From the NCBI RefSeq assembly GCF_000208745.1, contig NC_030850.1, positions 34,802,041 to 34,866,040 of the forward strand: a DNA stretch of 64,000 nt, given 5' to 3'. Positions 17,672-29,662 of the stretch are shown piece after piece; within the stretch, counting starts at the first letter, position 1; every line of letters begins with the position of its first letter. A program made the translations under genes and the position numbers. The notes beneath the pieces are model-generated. The model was not told the DNA's origin, did not search any database, and saw nothing but the letters and a program-made list of their open reading frames with translations. Origin of the DNA: Theobroma cacao (taxonomy: Eukaryota; Streptophyta; Magnoliopsida; Malvales; Malvaceae).

Positions 17672-18682
17672 TTCTCCCTTTCAGATTTTTGCTGGGGCTT
17701 CGGGATTTTGGTAAGAAGGTTCGTCAGGGTAATAATTTGTGATCAGGGAGATAGAATGAATAAAGGAAGGAAAGGAAGCTTCTTAAGTTTTCATCACTGT
17801 CGTCGGATAGCTACTGGAGTGCACGTGAGTTCAAATTTGTGATCAGGCGGCATAAATATCAGTCTCAGAAAAGACCAAAAACGACGACAATGCATTTCCT
17901 ATTAAATTTTTAATTCTCCAAATAAATAAATAAAGACGAATTTTTTTCCCCAATGTTTTTGCTATATACCAAATCAAATTAGGGTTTGTTTTCCCACCTG
18001 TTGCTCCATATATACCAACTGAATAACCAGTTGCCGACCCTGTCATTTCTTCGTTTAGATTCTCGTTTGATCTGTCCCATTTCTCGAGTCGGCGATAGGT
18101 GTCCTTCGTTTTTTCTCTTCCTTTTCACATCAATTCATGAATCTGATGGGAGACAATCGGAGAATGATCAAATGATGAGGAAAAAACTGCAACATAATGA
18201 ATCGATTTGTTTCGTGATTACTTGTATTTAAGTCTCTGATGAACTTCGTTTGTCTCCCCTCTACAAATTTTCCATTTTGATTCAATATGGGTGTTCCTTT
18301 TTCCTTTTCTTTTAGTACAAAAAGGATTTTGAGTCACTTCTCTTTCTTCTTGTTCTTTGGATATTCAAAAGGTTAAACTTAAAGCTTCATGCGATTTGAG
18401 AAGTTTGAGGATTAACCCTTTTTTTTTTTTCTTTCTTTCATTTGATGATAGGAAAAATCAATCAGAAGGAATAATCATGTTTAGAATACGATATGCAGAA
18501 TCAATGCAAACAACAATTTGGGACTCTGTTGAATAACAATTGAATTAATGAACATGAATATATCGCTACTATTTACAAAAAAAAAAGGAAGTCTCTGAAG
18601 TTTGAGGATATGAAGTTCAACTCTGCATTTCATACAAATGGAAACTTTCTGGCTTCTGCTACCACGACCGCAACATGGCATC
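17672..18682. other. Intergenic, promoter of the RmlD-like gene
   Basis: 1 kb between the RmlD-like start and the stop of the next minus-strand gene, with pyrimidine-rich stretches (18100-18130, 18290-18440) and no supported gene. Confidence 0.5.
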
Positions 18683-21083
18683 TCAGCTGCTTTCTGAGGA
18701 AGCATGGGACTTCTCAATGAGCAACTCAATTTTCTGGAGTAGCAGACAATGAAGCATTACTAACAGTGTTCATGAAAGAAAAAGCATCAAAAAGAGAAAA
18801 ACCAAAAACAATTAACCAATAAGTCATCAAAACTCTGCAAGTATGGAGCATTAAGGTCTACAGTACTTAGCATGGATAAAATGTTCATAGCCATTAATAA
18901 ACCTCAGGCCTCAGGGACAACAACAATTCATTTCTGGGTGAACTATTTTATTTATTCTCTGAACCAAGCATGCGTACCAACTCTTTTACGAGTGCAATAA
19001 AGAGAAATGAGATGGTCCAAACCTTTACTGATTTATTGACTTCATCAAGTTTTTGCAGAAACAACTCTCCAGGCATCACTGCTCTGCGCTCCACAGAAGA
19101 ATGATGCGGTGAAGCTGCCATCTGAATAACATGTGCAACAGTAATTAGTAAAGCATAAATCTGGCTAAGAAAGAGAAAAAAATTACTAATAAAAATAGCA
19201 TGCAGAACGGTGTTAAGAGTTAGCAATTTGTTTCTTCATGCAAGAAACCATATTTTACAAGCATCTTTGCATTTGTTCTTGGGAGGCCTTGTTTAAACCA
19301 TATGTTCAGACAACGAAAAATTCCAATATTTTTGCTACCACAGCAATCAACATGTGAACGTACTTTCTTTTGTAGTCATACTTAAATACAACCAAAATTC
19401 AAAACATTCCCAAAATGAACCACTCCAGAATGCCCTCCTTTCCCCTATCAGAAAAGAATCTGAAATCAATCTACTCTGACATGACCTTACACAACTCAAA
19501 GGCACAGTTACAGGTTCAACTTCGCACCAACTGTAACTAACTAAATTGGAATGTGCTGTATCCTAAATCCAATTGACTTAAATAGGAAGACATGTGGTAG
19601 GCCTGTCCAAGCACACATCGATATTTCCCATGCTTACCAGAGAAATGGTGGTGATTAAGTGCACAATTTTGATGGTTCAAGGGGTTAAATTACCTTCTTA
19701 GTTTTGGCCGGTGATCTTAGGATAGGTTGCCCTTCTGTCAATGATGTCTTTCGAGATATAGTTTCCACTTCACCAGTGACGGTAGAAAGTTTCCAACTTT
19801 TACCAACATCCTGTATTGCCTTTGCAGCTTCTCTTACGATGACCTGACATTCATTTATGTTTTTCATTCTCCATGAGGACACTTCATATAAAACAGCATA
19901 TAAGCAATCAATTAACCATGGTTCATTGTAATTGTTTATGAGAATGAATTTCATCATTTTCCAAACATTACAAGGAAAAATCTTAAGTAAAAGAAGATAT
20001 CAACATAAGAAATAAATGCCATTACCTTTCTCAGAAGTGCAGGGTTTGCAACCCCTTGAACCTGTAGTTCATCAACAGGTGCAGCTTTTCCATGTGCTAC
20101 ACTTTCAACTCTAAAGGTATAGATGCCATAAACTGATTGCAACCAGCCTGTTAAAATCACAGCACATGTCTTATTCTTTTGAAAGGAACCATCTCTACAG
20201 TAATGTGTATACACCCAAATGCAGACAAAAAATAAAACAAAGCAAAATAAGACCAATTCATTAACCACAACAGCTTACAGATCCATGATGTAAAGAATAA
20301 CCAAAGTCTTGACTATACAATGCATCACAGACAAAACGGCAGTCAAGATTTGTTAATCAAACCAGATGCTCCATATTGGCACTTAAGCAATAATAGGTGG
20401 AAAGGGGGATCATATATACATGTTATTGTTCTTTTTACCCTTGCTGAGCAAATGATAAGACGCATGTTATCTCATATACAAAATTATCCACCACTTAGAA
20501 GAAGCAAAGCAATTAAACAAGAAACATTTAGCAAGGCCAGAACTAGTACCTTGTTCAATTATAATATCAATCACCTTGGAAAGCAGTACATGTTTCTCAA
20601 TTGTTGTTATGCCCCAAAAGGGTATGAAAGAAGGCCTTGAGACCTTCAAAATAGGAGAAAAAAGGGGTTAAACTCAAAATAAACTTCTCTCTTTCTCATA
20701 GATAACCACCACAAAATAAGCACAAGTTCATGCCCTACTTCTCTGTGTTCAAGCCATATACATACCTTGTAAACTATTTCGCTAGGTGTGACATACAGTT
20801 TGCGTGACGAAATATCTTTCTGAAGCACATATCTTCTAATGGGGAGGTAGAGCAACATGATGATGCCAACACCCCAGGCCAAAACCAGCAACAATGATAT
20901 AGAAACCCATATAATGGTGTCATACTGAAGATTGTTTCTTGCAAGTTCTTCAAAGGAAGCTGTGTACAATATCGGTTCAGAACTATCTAAATGGAAATCA
21001 TCTTCCAGCTCCTCAGGATCAGCAAGTAGCTGATCCTTTGACGATCGAAGTTCTGATAGACTATCTGCATGACCCATCAACAT
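18683..21083 (-). CDS. Single-pass membrane protein with PH-like region (DUF7642-type), function unknown
   Basis: Six exons: complement(18683..18733, 19023..19121, 19694..19843, 20026..20147, 20550..20643, 20766..21083), 834 nt, 277 residues. It begins MLMGHADSLSELRSSK (an alternative start is the second Met), then an acidic stretch. A strong membrane segment at about 57-81 (IIWVSISLLLVLAWGVGI) follows, then the basic LPIRRYVLQKDISSRKLYVT. Exons 2-3 read as a beta-rich bacterial-PH-like domain (FWGITTIEKHVLLSKV, GIYTFRVESV). The C-terminus is polar and ends LIEKSHASSESS. I recognise a plant-conserved family but no biochemical role. Bacterial-PH proteins with this build are often lipid- or membrane-associated, which is inference. 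A 5' UTR intron is likely, with donor near 21541 and acceptor near 21096. Confidence 0.85.
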
Positions 21084-23290
21084 TCTCTTCTGTGCTCAAA
21101 ACTAATAAAAGAAAAAAGAAAAAAATCAAAACTAAACCCATGTTCCAAAAGTACCACAAATTGCAATCGTACAATCAGTTTATAAACAACAATCAGTTGA
21201 CCAAATTTTCTAAAAGATGAAAATTGCAGAACAGTTTAGGGCAAATGTATTCCTCTCAGACCAAGAGAAAACAAACCAAAACCAAATTTAAGCAATAAAA
21301 GCAAAAGTTCCCTTAAAATATGCTTAATAGAGCAAGAAACGTGCACTTCATCCCATCGCAAATTTCAAATGTGTTACTAACAAACTCAATTTCTTTTCAT
21401 TTTTTGGCTGAAACTAGGTAGCACTTGTTTTTCCAATAATTTTCTTGGAAACCAAACAGCAGATATACATACGAGAAACTATCAAGAGAAACGGCAAGCC
21501 GGTGAAACGAGAAATGGTAGAGAAAGAGAAAAGTGTTATACCTGATGACCCTAGAAAATGCTTTGCAAAGTCGAAAGTGAAGAATTAAGTTGGAATTGAA
21601 CGGATTAATTGTTAGGGTTTTGAAATGAAATTTGCTTTTGGGGGTTTAAAGTTCAATACAGGGGAAGAAGCTACCAGTGGGTGATTTGATGATCATCTCA
21701 TCGGGCAAGCCACGAAACGCCACCAAACATTCAATCAGCATGAGAGAATGGATTAGGTGTGTGCAGTCGTACGTTGTTTTGCATACGTGGCTGATGGAGC
21801 GGATTTGGTTTCCTAGTGATCGATGTCATCGGCACTGGACCCACCAACTCAAAACGTCGTTCTGATCTTCCGACCCTGGCTGCAGTGGAAATCTTGGTCT
21901 GCCCCACGAACGCCTCAAGCCGACCCACGCAAATCATGCCACGTGCACATTATTACTATCATAAAATTTTAAAATTAAAATAAATATATGTAATTATTAA
22001 TAAGAAAAATAAATGCAAGTAAGTTGTAACCATCTCGAAAAAATGACAATCTAGCAAAAATTAAACCTATGGTAAAATGATTAGCTATAACTTAAGTAAC
22101 GCGAATTTATTGACTTTCATTTTTGTTTATTTTAATTGATATTGATTAAGGATAAGTAAAATAATATTTAAAAATGTTACATTTTGATGCACTAATTTTA
22201 ATCAATGGGGTACCTTTTGTATATAAAAGAGATTCTAGCAAGGAGTTGAACAATCATGAGATAAATCCTTTGTAATTCTTTTAGCTTTAAATTATAATAA
22301 ATGAATGAATAGTTTAATTATTTCTCGTATTAAATTTATTATTAAAATTATATAAAATATTTATATATGAAATTTGTTAAGTTCATCAAGATTTCGAAAC
22401 TTTCTCATACTCTTGTCACGTTACCATTACAATACTCTTACCCCTAAATCTTCCAAAGCCTTTTCTATACTCGAATTGCCTAACTAGTCTCCTATAAAAT
22501 CCTAGTTGATTTTGCTAGCATCCATGCGTTGCCTTACATCTTGAACTCGAGTCTATTGATTCTCTAACTCACTTTCACTTGAGTAGACAATTGGTTGAGC
22601 CTCTTCTAACACTTAAGAGGTCGAGTTTATTGTGAATAGTAATTAGAAATGATAACAAGTACAGTATTAATTAATTTTAAGATATTTAAATTCGAATTTG
22701 ATTAAAATTTAATGATCCGTACCCATTTAAATGGTTGAATCCGATTATTAACAATAAATCTAAATTTAAATAATAAAAAATTAAATTAATTACTTAAATT
22801 TAATTAGTAAAATTTTTAAATACAACTTAAAATGATTAGTAAAATTTATATTAATTATATGTAAATTATAAATAAAAATAATAAATAAAACTAAAATTTA
22901 ATTTTAAAATTTATTATTTATATAATAAATTTAAGTAACAAATATCTTATAGTTATTGCTCGAATTCATAATAAATAATAATTTTACCATTTAAACTTTT
23001 ATCAAATATGAATATAAAATATTTTTATTACTATTTAATTGAATGAATCATACAAAATATTCTATTATAAATTATGCATTTGTCGTTTCCTTGCCGTGAC
23101 AATTAGACCCTCCAAAAAAAGTGAAGACGCAAGCGCACATCAGCTGGCAATAATGGCCCACATAAAATAAGTACCCGCCAAGAGAACAGAATCACACCAT
23201 CCAATCAAACTACCCCCAATTAGCCCAAAATGTCCGTTACGACTTTTCAAGTAAACTTATAGAAAAAGTAAAAAAAAAACCAGGACCCCG
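21084..23290. other. Bidirectional spacer, AT-rich centre
   Basis: It separates the minus-strand genes on the left from the plus-strand genes on the right. 21084-21600 is the likely 5' UTR with leader intron of the membrane-protein gene. 21960-23090 is strongly AT-rich (for example 22640-23060) and has no coding potential; it may be an old eroded transposon. The DGD2 transcript probably begins around 23290-23340. Confidence 0.5.
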
Positions 23291-23404
23291 AAGCATATTC
23301 CCTCCTTCCCTCGACTCCCCTTCCCCCACCTTCCCTTCTTCTCTGTTCTCATTTTGACGAAGTCCAAGAATCTTACAGGAAAGAACCAGCTAGAAGAATT
23401 ACAG

Positions 23405-24234
23405 GTAAAAGTTTACTCGTCTCAACTTTTATTTTTCACCAATTTGATTTGCTTTGCTCTTCTATCTAGCTTTCGCCCGGTAATCTATTTTCCTGTTTTT
23501 TTTTAAAAAAAAAATTTCGATATAATTTGTTGAAGATTATCTCGTGTTCGTATGTTTTATTGAAGAATAAAGAAGAATGAATCGAGGGTTGTGATTCTTG
23601 AATGTGGAATAATTTATTGAGTCTAATGTTTCGTGTTTGGGCAGCTATTCTGGAATCTCTCTCTCTCTCTTTCTTTTTCTTTTCCTTTTTTCTTCTCTCC
23701 CGACGCTTGTTAGCTGATAGTTCACGTCATTGATTAAGAGCGTCAAAGAATCATAAATTCGTATTTTGTCTTGTTTAAATCTTCATTATTTGCTTTTAAG
23801 CAATATCATTTTATGGGGAGGAAGAACCTTAATGATTAGATGAAGTATTATACTAGTTGTTTTAGGACTCTGCTTTCACGTAATTGCTGCTTAAGAGGGA
23901 GCCAATCTGACTTGATCGATTCATCTGTACAAAATAAACAATAAAGCAAAAGCTAACTTAACGTAATCAATGGATTACGATTAGTTCTATTTCATCTTCT
24001 GGAATGAATTTGAAATTAGGGTTGTTCACAATTCATAGGCATTTCAAATTATTACTAGCATTTCTGTTTTAGGTAAGACGTGAGTATTTTCGTTGTTTGA
24101 CTCTTTTTTCTATTTCCTTTTACATTTCAGCTAATACTCCTTTTTTGATGCAGCTGTAGATTTTAGTTTTCATTTAGAAAAGTCAAGCTCTCTGATTTTA
24201 TAAGCTGCTTCAATTTTGTGGTAAACTTATGCAG
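23405..24234 (+). other. DGD2: Leader intron in the DGD2 5' UTR
   Basis: The donor acag/gtaaaag at 23405 and the acceptor ttatgcag ending at 24234 bracket a T-rich stretch just upstream of the DGD2 start at 24270. The 5' exon would end at 23404 after a CT-rich leader (about 23300-23404). A (TC)n tract lies at 23658-23674. Leader introns near the start often raise expression in plants; that role is inference here. Confidence 0.65.
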
Positions 24235-24269
24235 GAATTGTTGGTTTAGAACTTGAACCTGATGAATGA

Positions 24270-26409
24270 ATGGATAGGAAACAGCATATCGCAATTTTCA
24301 CCACAGCTAGTCTACCATGGATGACTGGAACTGCAGTTAACCCTTTGTTTCGAGCTGCTTATCTTGCTAAAGATGGAGAGAGAAAGATCACATTGGTGAT
24401 TCCCTGGTTATCTTTGAAAGATCAAAGACTAGTATACCCGAACAATACTACGTTCAGTTCACCTTCAGAGCAAGAGACATATCTTCGTCAATGGCTTGGG
24501 GAGAGAATTGCATTTTTATCTGATTTCGATATACGCTTTTATCCTGGAAAGGTAATCATACCTATGAATACCTGAATTTTTCCTGAAGTAGTGAATCTAG
24601 AGATGCTTTTATTGATATAGGTAGGCTTGTAAGCACATTATCTTTTATTAATTATTTTCTGTAGCATAGTAATAATCCAATGGTAATTTGTAATAGTACT
24701 TATGTGCAGTTTGCTGTAGATAAAAGAAGCATTCTTCCTGTAGGAGACATCTCAGAAATCATCCCTGATGAAGAGGCAGATATTGCTGTCCTGGAGGAGC
24801 CTGAGCATCTTACATGGTTTCATCACGGGAAGAGATGGAAAACTAAATTTTGCATTGTCGTAGGAATAATACATACCAATTATTTGGAGTATGTGAAGAG
24901 AGAGAAAAATGGACGATTCCAAGCATTTTTTCTGAAATATGTAAATAGTTGGGTTGTTAGCATCTATTGCCATAAGGTAAGTTTCCTAGTAAGTCTTGAA
25001 TTTTTGTCCTTATCGTGATCAAGTTAATGTGACTTTTCCCCCTTTTTCCTTAAAGATCATTGATATTTATAGGGCTTAAATTTTTTTTTGCAAGCTTGCA
25101 TATTTGAATAAACTTATTAATACATCCTAGATTATTTAAGAAATTAATTGCAATCTACTTTGCCTTGGGTAATGTATTATTCTGCCATAATGGGAATCAA
25201 TGCTGCCGTGTTGGCCCACTAGAAAGATGTGTGTCTCTGATTTTACTAACATAGTCTAAGCTGTTGAGGCAGGTGATAGAAAACAATGGAGGGAAAGGAA
25301 CAGAAAATAGAGAAACAGAGAGTAGAGGGAAAGTAAGGGAGAACTGGAAGAGAGAAAGTTGAATTTGCTTGTGTCTTTAAGTGTTGGTATTATATTGTTA
25401 TAATTAGTTGTCACTGGATTATAATCATGATGTAATTGCAGGTAATTAGGCTGTCCGCTGCCACCCAGGATTATCCTAGATCCATCATCTGCAATGTTCA
25501 TGGAGTTAATCCCAAGTTCCTTGATATAGGCAAGAAAAAGTATGAGCAACAACATAGAAATGAGCAGGCCTTCACCAAAGGGGCTTACTACATTGGGAAG
25601 ATGGTTTGGAGCAAAGGCTATGAGGAACTACTTAAACTTCTTCGTGATCACCAAAAGGAGCTAGCTGGTCTTGAGGTTGATCTATATGGAACTGGAGAGG
25701 ACTCTGATCAAGTTAAGGAAGCTGCTGAAAAGCTGAAACTGATGGTTAGAGTTCATCCTGGTCGTGATCATGCTGATCCTTTATTCCATGAGTAAACCTC
25801 CTTTCTCTCTCCCCCTAAATATTATTGTCTGGTGATAATACAGGGATCAGGATCAATGAATATCAATTTTTTCTTGTTTTCCCTTTCAGTTACAAAGTGT
25901 TCTTGAATCCTAGCACCACAGATGTTGTTTGCACAACCACAGCCGAAGCATTGGCTATGGGCAAAATTGTTGTTTGTGCCAATCACCCTTCTAATGACTT
26001 CTTCAAGCAGTTCCCCAATTGCCGAATATATGATGATGGCAATGGTTTTGTTGAAGCCACACGCAAGGCACTCAGTGAAGAGCCTGCTCCATTGACTGAT
26101 GCACAGAGGCATGAGCTGTCATGGGAGGCTGCCACAAAGCGGTTTTTAAGGGTTTCTGAGCTCAACCAGGTCTCAGCAAAAAATATGGAGAAAAATTCAT
26201 CGAAGAAATTCGCATCAATGTCTTTAAACCCGTGGAAGAATTTAGAGGACGCTTCAGCATATTTCCATCATGTGGCTTTAGGATCTGAAACAACTAGGAG
26301 AACATTTGGCGCGATTCCAGGAAGCTTGTATCCGGATGAAGAGCAATGTAAAGAACTTGGGTTGGCCAGTCATATGGGGAGAGGAGGGTCCATAAAGATA
26401 ACTGATTGA
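24270..26409 (+). CDS. DGD2: Digalactosyldiacylglycerol synthase 2
   Basis: Transfers galactose from UDP-galactose to monogalactosyldiacylglycerol at the chloroplast outer envelope. The DGD2 form is induced by phosphate starvation in Arabidopsis and supplies DGDG to extraplastidic membranes. Four exons: 24270..24551, 24710..24976, 25442..25791, 25890..26409, 1419 nt, 472 residues (Arabidopsis DGD2 is 473). It starts [20 protein letters not shown] without the long N-terminal extension of DGD1, which marks it as DGD2. Visible GT4 features are the acceptor-side [12 protein letters not shown], then [24 protein letters not shown], and the nucleotide-sugar site [19 protein letters not shown] with the E-x7-E-like glutamate. 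It sits next to the RmlD-like and NAD-ME2 genes, as in Arabidopsis (memory). It is intact. Confidence 0.97.
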
Positions 26410-27350
26410 AGCATTCTTTGTAATTCATAGCAGGGGACATATTGGTAACCTTTTCGTATTGTAGAGAAAGCAAATTTCATGTACCTGTAATGCATAATCT
26501 GGCTAAAGTTTGACAGAGTTTGGCTTGGCCTATCCATCCAATTGCTTGTACAGTTCCTTCTCTAGCTTTTTTAATTTTGTGCACAGATTTTCTTATTGAC
26601 TTGTTTACTTGATAATTGGCTTAGGCTTTTAGCTCATATCATATGTCCGATTTCACGAAAAATTAGGTTATTGATTTTTTTTTCAATAAAATTATTGAAA
26701 TATTTTTAATTTAAACTTAGTTTATTTATTCACATTTAAGAATATTTTTGTAATTTTATTGAATAAAATTAATAATTTAAAATTTACAGGAATAGTAATT
26801 ATCCACAAAATATTAATGGAAAAAAATTGATTACTCTTGTTTTAAATGGAAATAAGCATTTCTCCTCTAATTTTTTCTTTCCTATCCAGGGCCTGCGCTC
26901 AATACGAACGTCAATGCAACGGCGTCGTTTTCTTGATGTGCACAGCGGTGACAGAGAGGCTGAACCTTTTTGAAATCCAGTAACGGCTGGTTTCTGAGTT
27001 TCCATTTGCCAAATATTGCCTTTCATGGCCTCAAAGCTTATCTGGTTTCTTACACTCTCTTTCTCTCTCATTCCAAATACAACTCATCAGCTTTTACCTT
27101 ATTTGTCTCATCTGTCATGAAAATTCATGAGCCAAACCCAGTGAATTCAAAGCTGTGCTTAGGAGGAATCAATTTCTTGCCTTTTTAATGACGGCCCTCC
27201 ACGTTTTTGTTACTCTACGAACAATGCCAACACGTGTGCTATCGGGAAACTTTTCTTCCTCGAACACTTCCATATTAATACCTCCCTCCCTTGTCCAATT
27301 TAGCACTAGAGACCTTAATTTCTATAGACGAAGTTAAAACTTTGGTGACA
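26410..27350. other. Intergenic, DGD2 3' UTR and repeat
   Basis: 26410-26600 is the likely DGD2 3' UTR. 26655-26830 is an AT-rich member of a dispersed repeat also seen near 34.8 and 54.8 kb. 26880-27350 is the promoter and 5' UTR of the zinc-knuckle gene. Confidence 0.5.
26655..26830. repeat. Dispersed AT-rich repeat, family A (copy 1)
   Basis: It shares an ordered set of words with 34740-35060 and 54760-54940: a ttttg(a/t)taatttt core, then an ATTaataaaattaat-like stretch, then an aatagtaattatccac-like segment. It is probably an eroded MITE family; ends are not defined. Confidence 0.45.
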
Positions 27351-29662
27351 ATGGCTGGTGCTACGAAGCTTCAACAATCACTGCAGGAAAGCTGTGTTCT
27401 TCGCACCCCAAAAACTGAAATTGCTGTTAAAATTGAGGTATACGATCCTATATTAGTTGATAATTTGAAAAGGGTTTTGACGGATTTGCCTAATCAGTTC
27501 ATTTGCTAATGGTTTTCAATATGTTATTATTTTAGTTTACTGAATTATCATATATGCAAACATGATCATGATATATGAGCTTCAAGGCTATCAACATAAT
27601 TGCACTGATTGTGACAGGTTCTAATGTAGCCCCTTATCAACACTCGTGGTGGTTTATCTGAATTTTGTTGCTTAATGTTTTAGATCATAATCGAAAAATC
27701 TGGTTCTTGGATAAGGAAAATGAACAATCTGGTATTTGTATTTATGAGATCATTGAAATTTACTAGTGTTGCTTGCTGATTTTGGGGACTATAAACTCTT
27801 TTGAAACCAAACAAAATTGAAGGCTGTTCGTCCTAGGATATGTTTTGAATTAGATGATTTGACATGCATGAATTTGTTCTCCGTTTTGCTCTTAATTCAA
27901 TAAAACAGTAGGTAGGGCATGACTTGAGGATCTTCTTTTCTATGTAGGATTGCATACTGATTAGCTGAATATGATCCGTTGTCAACTGTATTGTTCAAAT
28001 ACTAGCACGTCATGTTGCTCGAATATTAATATCTATTAATAGATCTGTCAGTTTTAGACAAACAAATTTGGAACATCTTAGATTGCATGTTGATTATCAG
28101 TATATGATTTATTATCAAGTGTGTGTTCAAACACTAGCACGTGTCATGTAGCTCGAATATCAACATTGATTAAGATCTGTCGGTTTTAGACAAATTAATA
28201 TGGACACGTGAGAGACAGTTCTCAATTTTACCTTCTATGTTATGATCAAGTCATGTTTATGTTGGCAATTGGCATGTGCTGAAATTGCTTTGGTGATAGT
28301 GTTTCCTGAAGGTAATTGTTGGATGCGTATGGTAGTAATGACCCATTAATATAGGTAATCACCTTAATTTGTTCGATATGGTCAGAGAGATTATACTGAC
28401 AATTGCATAATTTAGGTAGCCTCACGTGCTGATCGTTTTATAAGGTAATTTTAACTGACTGTAACTTAACATATTTAAACTTCTGGATATTTTAGTACAA
28501 ATCTAATCTGCAAACACAACAGAGGTTTATCTATCTTGTTATTTTGGCCAATGCAGAGGACAGAGTTTTGCTTCTTGTGCTCTTCCCTAATAATGTATAT
28601 GTATTAGGTCTTTTAGTGATGACAAACACATGATGCACACTTACATTGGCAAGCAGAGAAATAGCTTCAAAGTTGTTTTATGGTACCATATGAGAATCTG
28701 GCATTACTGGTTTGTCTCAGTCTGCACTAATGTTTGCCTACTTTGGTTCCAAATCTGATCTCTAATAGTTCTTCATTGACATACTTGCATGACACACATG
28801 ATATGGTTTGAATGCATCATCTTCTGTTGTTCCTTGTAAATTATATGTCAAATTTCTCTGAATATTACATAGGTGAATTTCATTACAATCCTTGCAAGAT
28901 GAAGTAGAGAACTTCGTTTTGAAACATGTTATGTTGCATTAAATATTCTTTATGAAGAATGCTATACATTTTCCTGGCATTAGAAATTTACATTAACTAT
29001 TATTGCTCCCTCCCCCTCTTATTATTTTCTTCTAACCTCCTATCAGCTTGCATGGGTGAAAGAGTGAGATGTAAGAGATGTACACACCACATCTCCGACC
29101 ATTCCTTGTCGATTTTCTTACAAATTTTTGAAAGAAAACCCTTAAATAATGATGCCCCTGGACACTTACCTTTTACAGCTCAGTTTATCGATGTTTTCTT
29201 GCAACTATTTCTCTTTCTCTGTATATTAACTTAGAATTTTTTATTTTGAATCTTCAGGAGGATGATCCAGCTCCTCCAGCGAGTCCTGAGCGTCCTGATG
29301 TCTGGACGGAGTGGAGGCAGCAACGGTGGAAGAGTACTTTAAGCAAAGAAGAGTTGAAACAGCGCTGTTTACGCTGCAAGGAGATGGGGCACAATTATCA
29401 GCATTGCCCTTATCCAATCATTTATGTCGAGGCAAGTTTCATATTCTGTAGTTCCTCACAATTTCCTCTACATTATGCTTATTATCTGCTTCTAGTTTGC
29501 TTAACCTTTGTCATTATGAATTTTCAGGTTCCAGATGAAAATGGGGGTCCTGGTCGGGTGAAGCCAGTGGTTTGGCAACCTCCGAAAGGCATATACAGAT
29601 GCAGTCGTTGTGGTCGACGTGGACACAACCGTCGCACTTGTCATGGACCTGTTTTCTATTGA
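27351..29662 (+). CDS. Double CCHC zinc-knuckle protein
   Basis: Three exons: 27351..27437, 29258..29431, 29528..29662, 396 nt, 131 residues. It begins MAGATKLQQSLQESCVLR; an in-frame upstream codon at 27291 is not ATG. It has two CCHC knuckles (C-x2-C-x4-H-x4-C): CLRCKEMGHNYQHC at about 67-80 and CSRCGRRGHNRRTC at about 113-126, with a Pro/Trp-rich linker ending VVWQPPKGIY. CCHC knuckles bind single-stranded nucleic acid, so an RNA-linked nuclear role is inferred; the specific function is unknown. Intron 1 is 1.8 kb and contains a roughly 130-bp tandem repeat. Intron 2 (29432-29527) uses a GC donor, is 96 nt long and is open in frame, so its retention would insert 32 mostly hydrophobic residues between the two knuckles. 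Confidence 0.88.
27948..28205. repeat. Tandem repeat of two ~130-bp units within intron 1 of the zinc-knuckle gene
   Basis: Unit 1 (27948-28080) and unit 2 (28081-28205) share in order gattgcat, ttcaaa(t/c)actagcacgt, catgt(t/a)gctcgaatat, gatctgtc(a/g)gttttag and acaaa. They differ by scattered substitutions and small indels, so the duplication is not recent. Confidence 0.75.

Noticed and set aside
21960..23090. Possible LTR or large transposon in the AT-rich spacer
   Set aside because: No terminal repeats, primer-binding site, polypurine tract or coding remnants could be seen.
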